Assembly (NCBI GenBank): GCA_050181465.1
Contig: JBFXDD010000018.1
Location: 1-64,000 of the forward strand
Length of the DNA: 64,000 nucleotides
Source: JACRLW01 sp050181465
Lineage (GTDB): Bacteria > Planctomycetota > UBA1135 > UBA2386
Direction: 5' to 3'
In this document: positions 23,448-30,704 of the stretch, piece after piece
Layout of the letters: every line of letters starts with the position of its first letter
How positions within the stretch are numbered: position 1 is the stretch's first letter
Position numbers and translations under genes: made by a program
Notes under the pieces: model-generated
What the model saw: the letters and a program-made list of their open reading frames with translations, nothing else
Database searches by the model: none
Told to the model about the DNA's origin: nothing

Positions 23448-25331
23448 ATGAACCGCCCCCCAAGACACTCTCCGATCGCGATGCTCGCCGTCGCTGCGAC
23501 GACTGCACTGGCTGCCGCCCAGGCCCAGTTCACCGATGCCACCGCGCAGAGCGGGATCGCGTTCACCCATTCGGACCGCCCGGACTCCATGGCCGGCGGA
23601 CTCGCCCTTCTCGACTACGACCGGGACGGTGACCCCGACCTCTTCTTGACTGCGCGCGGCGGCACCAGCAACAAGCTGTTCCGCAATCGAGGCAACGGCG
23701 TCTTCGACGACGTGACCGCCGCCGCGGGCCTGAGCCTCACGAACGAATCGACCGGCGCCTACGTCGCCGACCTGGACAACGACGGTTGGCAGGACCTCCT
23801 GGTGCTCGCGCGTCTGGACACGCGCATCTTCCGCAACCGGGGCGACGGCACCTTCGAGGACGTGACGTCGCGCTCGACCTGGGATCGACGTCGCTGGGCG
23901 ATGGCAGCGAGCTTCGCCGACTTCGATCACGACGGCGACCTCGACATCTACATCGGCAACTACGTCTGGGACGGCTTCTTCCCCCACTGGAACGGTTATC
24001 CGAACCAACTGTTGCGCAACGAGGGCAACTTCGTGTTCGTGGACATCGCCCAAGCCGCCGGCGTGCAAGGTTTCGAGCGCGTTTGGGACCCGAACTGGGG
24101 CGCCATCGTCGACAAGGCCGGCAGCACCTTGTCGGTGCTGTTCTTCGACTACGACGGCGATGGTTGGGCCGACATCTTCGTCGGCAACGACTTCGGACCC
24201 TTCACGGTGCCGAACCAGTTGTTCCGTAACGATCGCAACGGTCGCTTCACGGAAGTCGGCGCGAGCGCAGGGTTCCGCATCGCCGAGTTCAACATGGGCC
24301 TGTGCACCGCGGACATCAACCGTGACGGCATCGTTGACCTCTACACCTCGAACTTCGGCGACAACCACCTGCTCATCAACGACGGTCGCGGGCGCTTTCG
24401 CGACGTGACCGCGAGCTGGAACGCGGCGGAGGGCAACGGCCCCGGCGGCACCATCGTGTCATGGGCCGCGTTCTTCACCGACTGCGATCAGGACTCGCTG
24501 CTCGACCTCTACGTGAGCAACGGTTTCGTCAATGCCGCGATGCAGAACGATCCGAATGCGCCGAGCCACCTGCTCCACAACATGGGACTGAGCTTCATGG
24601 TCGCACCGGAGCCCGGAATGCCATGGGACCGCGGAGTGGGCCGCGGCGCGGTTTGCGGCGACATCGACATGGACGGGGATGAGGACATCATCCAGTTGAA
24701 CAACCGTCAGCCGCTGAAGGTGTATCGCAACGATGGCGTGCACAACCGTCACGCCGCGATCCTCAGCCTCGAGGCCAGTCTGGCCAACCGTGACGCGGTC
24801 GGTGCACGCGTGAACGTACGCTCCAGGCAGACCGCCGACTCCTTCGAGTACCAGCGGGGCGGATCATACCTCTCTGCGAACGCCGCCCCGGTCATGCGCG
24901 GGGTCGGCGTGGACACTGTGGTCGAGTCCGTCGAGGTCTTGTGGCCCAGCGGCAACGAGACCACCCGCTTCGGCCTGCCCGTCGATCAGGCGAATCACAT
25001 CATCGAGTCGCGGATCACGCTCGACGGCTTCGGCGCGTATGTGCCGCTCGGCGCAGAGTTCCTCGCGATCGACGTCCCTGTCCGCAATCGCGCAAGCACC
25101 GTGCTGGCCCCGACCTTCCGCGCGCGCATCGCCCTCGGTGACCGCTACTTCGACGTGCCGCTCTACCACTTTCCGCTGCAGCTCGGCGGGGGCGCCAGCG
25201 TGACCGCGACCGTCTACCTGCCGGTGCCCGCCGCGGCGCTCTCCATCGCCGCGCAAATGGGCTTGTGGCTCGAGATCGGCGTGGTCGACCCGAACGGCGG
25301 CATGGATCAGGCGCAGAAGCCGCTGCGCTGA
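23448..25331 (+). CDS. CRTAC1-like VCBS/FG-GAP protein with ASPIC/UnbV domain
   Basis: 627 residues from the ATG at 23448; the frame is open further upstream but the signal peptide (SPIAMLAVAATTALAAAQAQ) fixes this start. VCBS/FG-GAP units with Ca loops recur (DYDRDGDPDLFL, DLDNDGWQDLLV, DFDHDGDLDIYIGN, DYDGDGWADIFVGND, DINRDGIVDLYTSN, DIDMDGDEDIIQ). They end in the ASPIC/UnbV domain (GARVNVRSRQTA, YQRGGSYLSANAAP, VEVLWPSGNET), which defines the CRTAC1 family. About 110 extra C-terminal residues form a beta module. Extracellular Ca-dependent binding protein by family; no biochemical role is known for bacterial members. Confidence 0.87.
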   Translation: MNRPPRHSPIAMLAVAATTALAAAQAQFTDATAQSGIAFTHSDRPDSMAGGLALLDYDRDGDPDLFLTARGGTSNKLFRNRGNGVFDDVTAAAGLSLTNESTGAYVADLDNDGWQDLLVLARLDTRIFRNRGDGTFEDVTSRSTWDRRRWAMAASFADFDHDGDLDIYIGNYVWDGFFPHWNGYPNQLLRNEGNFVFVDIAQAAGVQGFERVWDPNWGAIVDKAGSTLSVLFFDYDGDGWADIFVGNDFGPFTVPNQLFRNDRNGRFTEVGASAGFRIAEFNMGLCTADINRDGIVDLYTSNFGDNHLLINDGRGRFRDVTASWNAAEGNGPGGTIVSWAAFFTDCDQDSLLDLYVSNGFVNAAMQNDPNAPSHLLHNMGLSFMVAPEPGMPWDRGVGRGAVCGDIDMDGDEDIIQLNNRQPLKVYRNDGVHNRHAAILSLEASLANRDAVGARVNVRSRQTADSFEYQRGGSYLSANAAPVMRGVGVDTVVESVEVLWPSGNETTRFGLPVDQANHIIESRITLDGFGAYVPLGAEFLAIDVPVRNRASTVLAPTFRARIALGDRYFDVPLYHFPLQLGGGASVTATVYLPVPAAALSIAAQMGLWLEIGVVDPNGGMDQAQKPLR

Positions 25332-25339
25332 ACGGCTTC

Positions 25340-25366
25340 GCCGCGCGATCAGCCTGGTCGCGCGGC
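25340..25366. terminator. Bidirectional hairpin between convergent genes
   Basis: GCCGCGCGA and TCGCGCGGC form a perfect 9-bp stem with a 9-nt loop that includes the nhaD stop codon, 9 nt after the stop of the CRTAC1-like gene. There is no U tail on either strand. Confidence 0.4.
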
Positions 25367-26686
25367 GCCCAGAGCCGGGTGCGCGAAGAAGCTGTTCTGC
25401 AGCAGTTCGTGACAGGCAATGGCCGCTGCATAACCGAGCGCGATCGCCGGCGTCCACGTGAGATGGCGCGCGAAGGTGTAGTGACCTCGTGCCGTCCCCA
25501 TCAGCGCGACGCCGGCTGCAGAGCCGACCGAGAGCAGCGAACCGCCGGTGCCGGCCGTCAGCGTGACGAGCAGCCAATCCCCGACATCCATCGGCGGATT
25601 CATGCCGAGCACCGCGAACATCACGGGGACGTTGTCGATGACTGCTGAGACGAGGCCGATCACGACATTGGCCCACATCGGACCGAGTTCGCCGTAGAAG
25701 CTGTGCGAGGCCGCTGCGAGGTATCCGATCTCCTGCAGGCCTCCGACACAGAGGATCACGCCGAAGAAGAACAACATCGTGTCCCACTCGACTTCGGCGA
25801 CGTTGCGCAACACGTCGACGGTGTGGCCATTCTCGAGCTGGCGCCCCATCCGTTGCTCGAAGTAGCCGTAGATGCAGTAGTAGCCGAGTCCCAGCATCAT
25901 CCCGAGCGCGGGGGGCAGGTGTAGCTGCGAGTGGAAGAGCACCGCCGTGGCGATGGTCGCAAGGAACAGCCCGAGCACAACGCCGTAGCCCGGCAACAAG
26001 CGCGCATCACCCTCGACCGGTGCCGGCCGATCCTTCGGGATGAAGAACGACATGATGGTCGCCGGAACGAGCCAGTTGACGATCGACGGCAGCAGGATCT
26101 CGAAGAACTGACCTGTGGCCACCTTGCCTTCCGACCACACCATGAGCGTGGTGATGTCGCCGAACGGCGAGAACGCGCCGCCCGCATTCGCGGCAACCAC
26201 GATGTTCACGCAGGCCGGTGCGATGAAGCGTGGATTTCCGCGACCGACGGAGACCGCGACGGACCCGAACACGAGTGCCGTCGTCATGTTGTCGGCGACC
26301 GGGGAAATGCAGAAGGACAGCGCCCCCGTCGCCCAGAACACGGCTCGCAATCCGAACCCGCGCGAGACGAGCCACGCGTTGATCGCCTTGAAGACGTTGC
26401 GCTCGTTGATCGCGTTGATGTAAGTCATCGCGACCAACAGGAAGAGGAAGATCTCCGCGAACGACGCGATGTGCTCTTTGGAACGTTTCTCCAGCCCGTG
26501 CTCGTTGCCGACCAGGAGCGCCGTCGCGACCCAGATGATTCCGGCGGCGAGCAGCACCGGCTTGCTCTTGCGCAGGTGCAAGACGTCCTCGAGGACCACG
26601 GCGAGGTAGGCCGCGACGAAGATCGCTACGGCGAAGATGGCGAGTGGGTGACTGATCAGGCTGTCGACGCTCAGGGATGCGAACAC
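25349..26686 (-). CDS. nhaD: NhaD-type Na+/H+ antiporter
   Basis: 445 residues with about 12-13 membrane spans, of the ion transporter/ArsB-NhaD superfamily. NhaD-like features include VAMTYINAINERNVF, CISPVADNMTTALVFGSV with its conserved Asp-Asn pair, and NIVVAANAGGAFSPFGDITTLMVW. Near the C-terminus GLVSAVIDNVPVMFAVL carries a second inverted-repeat Asp-Asn motif, followed by GTGGSLLSVGSAAGVALMG. It exchanges cytoplasmic Na+ for H+, supporting salt or pH homeostasis and hinting at a saline habitat. Confidence 0.9.
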   Translation of the reverse strand: MFASLSVDSLISHPLAIFAVAIFVAAYLAVVLEDVLHLRKSKPVLLAAGIIWVATALLVGNEHGLEKRSKEHIASFAEIFLFLLVAMTYINAINERNVFKAINAWLVSRGFGLRAVFWATGALSFCISPVADNMTTALVFGSVAVSVGRGNPRFIAPACVNIVVAANAGGAFSPFGDITTLMVWSEGKVATGQFFEILLPSIVNWLVPATIMSFFIPKDRPAPVEGDARLLPGYGVVLGLFLATIATAVLFHSQLHLPPALGMMLGLGYYCIYGYFEQRMGRQLENGHTVDVLRNVAEVEWDTMLFFFGVILCVGGLQEIGYLAAASHSFYGELGPMWANVVIGLVSAVIDNVPVMFAVLGMNPPMDVGDWLLVTLTAGTGGSLLSVGSAAGVALMGTARGHYTFARHLTWTPAIALGYAAAIACHELLQNSFFAHPALGAARPG

Positions 26687-26761
26687 GAGTTTGACTCCGC
26701 GCAGGGGATCGAAAACGCACGCTTGCCGACTGGAGAGGCGGCATCATGCCGGCTCTCCCCC

Positions 26762-27577
26762 ATGAACCACGACATGTTCTCGCTGCACGGCGCGACCGCC
26801 GTGATCACCGGCGCGAGCGGTGTGCTCGGCGGCCAGATCGCCCGCACGCTCGGTAGCCTCGGCACGCGGGTCGGCCTGCTGGGCCGCCGGCAGGACGCCT
26901 TGCTCGCCCTCGCCGAGGAACTTCGCGCCGCGGGTGCACGCTGCGAGTGGGCGACGGCCGACGTCCTCGACCGCGAATCGCTGCTCGCGGCACGCTCCCG
27001 ATTCGAGAAAGCACTCGGCACCACCACGGTCCTGGTCAACGCCGCCGGCGGCAATCGCGCCGACGCCGTCGTCAAACCGGATGCGGATCTCTTTGCCCTG
27101 GACGACGCGGCGTTCGCGCGGGTCGTCGACCTCAACCTGCGCGGCACACTCCTTCCCACCCTCGTCTTCGGCGAAGGGATGGCCGGCGACGGCGGCAGCG
27201 TGATCAACCTGTCGTCGATGGCGGCCGACCGCCCGTTGACTCGCGTTGCCGGCTACTCCGCGAGCAAGGCGGCGCTGGACAACTTGACCCGTTGGCTCGC
27301 GATCGAGACCGCGCGGCGCTTCGGCGGTCGCATTCGCGTGAACGCGATCGCGCCGGGCTTCTTCATCACGGAACAGAATCGATCTCTACTGATCGAGACG
27401 AACGGCGAACCGACGGCACGTGGTCGCGCGGTACTGGCACACACACCGATGGCGCGCTTCGGCGACCCTTCGGATCTGCTTGGCGCCGTGGTTTGGCTCG
27501 CGTCCGCTGCGTCGCGATTCGTCACCGGGACCGTCATCCCGATCGACGGCGGGTTCTCCGCGTTCTCCGGGGTCTGA
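26762..27577 (+). CDS. SDR-family oxidoreductase, D-mannonate oxidoreductase-like
   Basis: 271 residues. Classical short-chain dehydrogenase: the Rossmann motif TGASGVLGG (17-25), NAAGGN (93-98), and the catalytic Ser in INLSSMA with YSASK (165-169). APGFFITEQNR, HTPMARFGDPSDLLGA and the ending VIPIDGGFSAFSGV are typical of the SDR group annotated as fructuronate reductase/D-mannonate oxidoreductase (for example B. subtilis YjmF). The likely reaction is NAD(P)-dependent interconversion of a sugar acid. No uronate pathway genes are nearby, so the substrate is an inference from the branch. Confidence 0.82.
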   Translation: MNHDMFSLHGATAVITGASGVLGGQIARTLGSLGTRVGLLGRRQDALLALAEELRAAGARCEWATADVLDRESLLAARSRFEKALGTTTVLVNAAGGNRADAVVKPDADLFALDDAAFARVVDLNLRGTLLPTLVFGEGMAGDGGSVINLSSMAADRPLTRVAGYSASKAALDNLTRWLAIETARRFGGRIRVNAIAPGFFITEQNRSLLIETNGEPTARGRAVLAHTPMARFGDPSDLLGAVVWLASAASRFVTGTVIPIDGGFSAFSGV

Positions 27578-27606
27578 GGCGGCTGGATCTCGGATCGCGC
27601 ACTGCG

Positions 27607-27762
27607 GCAGCCCGGACCATTCGCGAACGTCGTCGCGGCATCGACGCGAGTCGATACCCAGCAGGGAGCTGCGGCGGGCGACGACCGAAGCGTCGCCGCA
27701 GCGACGCCGCCGGGCGCGAGTTGCGGCGATCACAGCGGGCGTTCGCGAATAGTCCGGACGAG
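27607..27762 (+). repeat. Palindromic intergenic element, copy B (short form)
   Basis: Left end CCCGGACCATTCGCGAACGTC, right end GCGTTCGCGAATAGTCCGG. It matches copies A and C over the outer parts but lacks about 30 nt of the centre, including the 20-nt internal palindrome; the remaining centre reads GACCGAAGCGTCGCCGCAGCGACGCCGCCGGG. Its right end stops two bases from the 3' end of the tRNA-Arg gene. Confidence 0.8.
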
Positions 27763-27764
27763 GA

Positions 27765-27837
27765 CACGCCCGGCAGGACTCGAACCTGCGACCGCCGGCT
27801 TAGAAGGCCGATGCTCTTCCAACTGAGCTACGAGCGC
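27765..27837 (-). tRNA. tRNA-Arg (TCT)
   Basis: 73-nt cloverleaf on the minus strand. The acceptor is GCGCTCG/CGGGCGT with two G-U pairs, the D stem is GCTC/GAGC, the anticodon stem TCGGC/GCCGG closes loop CTTCTAA (anticodon TCT), and the T arm is GCAGG-TTCGAGT-CCTGC. The discriminator is G and no CCA is encoded. Repeat copy B lies immediately downstream. Confidence 0.94.
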
Positions 27838-27894
27838 GTGCCGTCGAAGATAGCCGAAGCCACCGCACGGAAGCGAGGCCGTCGCCGACCGCCC

Positions 27895-29853
27895 TCAGCG
27901 AACGACGTCGCCCTCGCGCTGGGCTCGATAATCGAAGACGAGGCCGGTGCCGAGCGGGATGTCGACGGGCGCACCGCGACTCGAGAGCACGAGGTGATCG
28001 AAGTCGATGTCGACGGGAGTCGACCAGAACGCGCGCACGAGATCAGCGAAGAGCGCGATCGGCAAGCCGACCGGAGCTTGGCCGGGAAACTCGAACTCCT
28101 GAAACCAACTGGCCGGATCGAGTCGTTGGAGCCAGTTGTCCTCGAACACCACCAAGGTGTGCTCACCTTCGGTGTCGACTACGAAGTACGCGCTCCGTAC
28201 GCCGGTGGGACGCGCCAGCACGTAATCGACACGCTGAGCCCCGGAGAAGGCGCCGCCGTGGCGGAGACTCGAGTAGCCGCGGACACCGCTGCTCGGCACG
28301 CCCGTAGCTCCCGCGTTGGCGAAGACCGGGACTCCGTTGACGATCGCCTGAAGCGTCGACCCGCTGAGTGTGACGGAGATGGTCAGCGGCAAGGCTGGAT
28401 TCACTCCGGTCAAGGCACTCGACGTGATCGGGTTCCGAAGCGAAGGCGCGACGATCTCTGCCTGGACGACGCCGTTGCTGCGGTGCCAGAGTCGGAACAT
28501 CAGTTGGCTGCCGCCCACGGTGCCGTGGTCAGCACCTGGAGTCGCCGCACGGAAGATCGCTCCAGACCAGGCACCCGCCGGCAGGCCGCCCAACAGCCGC
28601 CACGCCATCTTGGTGTCCGTCGTCTTGGCCTGCCCGAGCACGAGACGGGACTCGCCGTCGAGAACCAGGCCGCCATCGCGAACGAAGGGCGCGCCCAGCC
28701 GGGGCTGCAGCGGATAGAGAGTGCCGTCGTCGAAGGTCGCAGCAACGAAAGCCGGGTCGTGCTCGGGGTGCGCACCGTGCGGCAGAACGGCGTTGCGAAT
28801 CACCTGACGGTACTGCGACGAAGTCGGGCCCTCATCGTTCAGAACCGGGAGACAAACGAGCATCACCTCGAGGTGCGGATCGGCGAGCGTCCCGCGCGGC
28901 ATCAGAATCACGCGCTTGCCGCGGTAGCCCTCCGCCGCAGTCGCGACCCAGCGACCATCGACGTCCGCGGCGTCGACGCGCCACGTGCCGAACGACCAAT
29001 TCCCGCCGAGCAGGTTGGTGACGGCTTGCTGATTCCACTGCGAGTTCTCGGTCGGGTTCGACGACTGGTAGCGCGATGCCGAGGTTGGAATCTGACTTCG
29101 GAAGAGTCCGTCGACGAACTCCGGCGCGAGTACACGCTGGCCACCCCACGTACCGTTGCGCAGCAGCAAGTAGCCCAGGCGACCCAGATCGCGGACACTC
29201 ACCTGCAGGCCCCCGGACCAACCACCCCACTGCCCGACGAACGCGGCGCCGTCTTGCTGTCCGGTCACCGCGAACAACTGCTGCTGCACGAGCAGGTGCA
29301 TCTGGTCCGCGCCGGTGCGTCGGAAGACACCCTGGCTCAGGAACTCACCGAAGAAGTCGACCGCGTTGTTGTTGTAGGCGTAGCGACGACCGGGATTCGG
29401 ACTCGGCAGGCCGTAGTCCGAGGTCATCGTCAGGAACTGTCGAACCGTCGCCGTTCCCGAGTAGCTCAGTCCGGCGGCACCCAGTGGCGCATTCGGCACC
29501 ACGACGTCGAGGCTGGCCAGTCGCCCGTCCAGCCTGGCCTTCGCCGCGAGCATGTTGGTCACCAGCTTGCTGCACGAGAAGATCGACTCGCGCCGCGCAA
29601 TGTCACCGACCGTGTAGACGATGCGCCCGTTCGCGACCACCATCAGCGGCCCATTCCGGGCGGGCCAGCCGAGTGCCGAGATGCCGCTCGCAAGGGCTTG
29701 GGCACTCAGCCCGACCGACTCCGGGGTCGCAGTCGCCCAGCTCACGCCTGGCTGAATCGGGTTCTGCGCGACGGCCGCAGACAAGAGCGTCAGGGCCGCG
29801 ATGCCGGCGAGGCGAGGCTTCGAAATCGACGAGGGGGTCCTGCCAGTCATCAA
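27895..29853 (-). CDS. Secreted serine hydrolase of the class C beta-lactamase family with extra C-terminal domain
   Basis: 652 residues, signal peptide near LAGIAALTLLSAAVAQ. The class C beta-lactamase/DD-peptidase (S12) fold is indicated by S93xxK96 (IFSCSKLVTN) and the YxN motif near 160-162 (YAYNNNAVD). LQVSVRDLGRLGYLLL is typical of family esterases that use this fold. About 300 further residues (from about DPAFVAATFDDG) form a beta-rich, concanavalin-like region (LMFRLWHRSNG, LTISVTLSGSTLQAIVNG) not part of the usual ~400-residue enzyme. Probable extracellular esterase or peptidase with a binding module. A second ATG sits at the next codon (29850). Confidence 0.8.
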   Translation of the reverse strand: MMTGRTPSSISKPRLAGIAALTLLSAAVAQNPIQPGVSWATATPESVGLSAQALASGISALGWPARNGPLMVVANGRIVYTVGDIARRESIFSCSKLVTNMLAAKARLDGRLASLDVVVPNAPLGAAGLSYSGTATVRQFLTMTSDYGLPSPNPGRRYAYNNNAVDFFGEFLSQGVFRRTGADQMHLLVQQQLFAVTGQQDGAAFVGQWGGWSGGLQVSVRDLGRLGYLLLRNGTWGGQRVLAPEFVDGLFRSQIPTSASRYQSSNPTENSQWNQQAVTNLLGGNWSFGTWRVDAADVDGRWVATAAEGYRGKRVILMPRGTLADPHLEVMLVCLPVLNDEGPTSSQYRQVIRNAVLPHGAHPEHDPAFVAATFDDGTLYPLQPRLGAPFVRDGGLVLDGESRLVLGQAKTTDTKMAWRLLGGLPAGAWSGAIFRAATPGADHGTVGGSQLMFRLWHRSNGVVQAEIVAPSLRNPITSSALTGVNPALPLTISVTLSGSTLQAIVNGVPVFANAGATGVPSSGVRGYSSLRHGGAFSGAQRVDYVLARPTGVRSAYFVVDTEGEHTLVVFEDNWLQRLDPASWFQEFEFPGQAPVGLPIALFADLVRAFWSTPVDIDFDHLVLSSRGAPVDIPLGTGLVFDYRAQREGDVVR

Positions 29854-29900
29854 GGATGTCCTTCGTTCCGATCATGCCACAAAGATGCGGCCTCGGATCC

Positions 29901-29933
29901 GTTTGCATCGGATTATTGATGAGAAATGCAAAC
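29901..29933. promoter_or_regulatory. 8-bp inverted repeat upstream of the serine hydrolase gene
   Basis: GTTTGCAT and ATGCAAAC with a 17-nt spacer, in an unusually AT-rich patch about 50 nt upstream of the minus-strand start. The spacing of the half-sites, nearly two helical turns, would suit a dimeric repressor; this is inference. Confidence 0.35.
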
Positions 29934-30102
29934 CAAGAAAGTCGGCGCGGCGCCAAGGCGGCCTTCGGACCGAGCTTGTGACGCCCGCGGCCCGTCCCCA
30001 ACCAAGGCTGCGGAATCGCTCCGCGGCCACCGGAATCGCCCTGCGTTGAGGCGGCCGCGGGTGGAGTGACTCAGCCCTGCGCCGCCCTGCGAACGCAGGA
30101 AC

Positions 30103-30420
30103 TCAGCCCTGAGCGGGCTGCGAGCGAAGGTACTCGGTGCGCCGGCCACGGGTCGCTCGAACCAGCGGGATCCGCACCATCTTGCCGCCCTTCTGCACGG
30201 TCACGAAGCCCGCGCGGATGATCTTGGTGCACACGCGCATGCGGATGACGCTGCCGTCGGGCCCCAACACGCGGACACCTTGGATGTTCGCCTTGAACTT
30301 CCGCTTCGAGCGGCCGGTGACGCGGCGACCGACACCGCCGTCCTTCTTCGCCAGACCACGGCGGGCGACCGAGTTGCCGACGCGGGTACGGCGGCCGGAC
30401 ACTGCACAAACTCTCGACAT
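30103..30420 (-). CDS. rpmB: 50S ribosomal protein L28
   Basis: 105 residues from MSRVCAVSGRRTRVGN, the conserved zinc-ribbon-derived N-terminus with only one Cys kept here. TGRSKRKFKANIQGVRV and a C-terminal CTKIIRAGFV complete the fold. It is longer than the ~78-residue E. coli protein because of an insert (ARRGLAKKDGGVGRR) before the RRKF-like motif, as in planctomycete L28. It belongs to the large subunit near the E site. It is transcribed alone; repeat copy C starts 78 nt upstream. Confidence 0.92.
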   Translation of the reverse strand: MSRVCAVSGRRTRVGNSVARRGLAKKDGGVGRRVTGRSKRKFKANIQGVRVLGPDGSVIRMRVCTKIIRAGFVTVQKGGKMVRIPLVRATRGRRTEYLRSQPAQG

Positions 30421-30497
30421 GACGGGCTGGGATCGGGGTTGGGGTTCGAAAGGGGCGGGGAAGGATAGCGTCGGCACCGCAACAGGCAAGGCCAAAG

Positions 30498-30681
30498 CCA
30501 GCCCGGATTCGTCGTGAACGTCGTCGCGAGATCGACGCAGGTCGATGACCGGCAAGGAGCTGCGTCGGTCGACGACCGAAGCGTAGCTGTAGCTACGCTG
30601 CCAGGGAGGAGCCGACGTAGCGACGCCGCCGGGCGCGACTTGTGGCGATCGCAGTAGACGTTCACGCATAATCCGGGCTAG
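30498..30681 (+). repeat. Palindromic intergenic element, copy C (full length, 184 nt)
   Basis: Ends CCCGGATTCGTCGTGAACGTC and GACGTTCACGCATAATCCGG are imperfect inverted repeats. Internal palindromes are GGTCGATGACC, CGGTCGACGACCG and AGCGTAGCTGTAGCTACGCT (30580-30599). This is the best reference copy: it is uninterrupted and closely matches copy A outside the gap. It lies between the rpmB and pyrC genes. Confidence 0.92.
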
Positions 30682-30704
30682 GCCGGACCTCGCGCCGGCG
30701 AGCC

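Noticed and set aside
26947..29919. A 990-codon plus-strand frame spanning SDR, tRNA-Arg and the serine hydrolase
   Set aside because: It runs through a tRNA gene and a gene with a signal peptide and active-site motifs on the other strand; composition is that of an antisense shadow.
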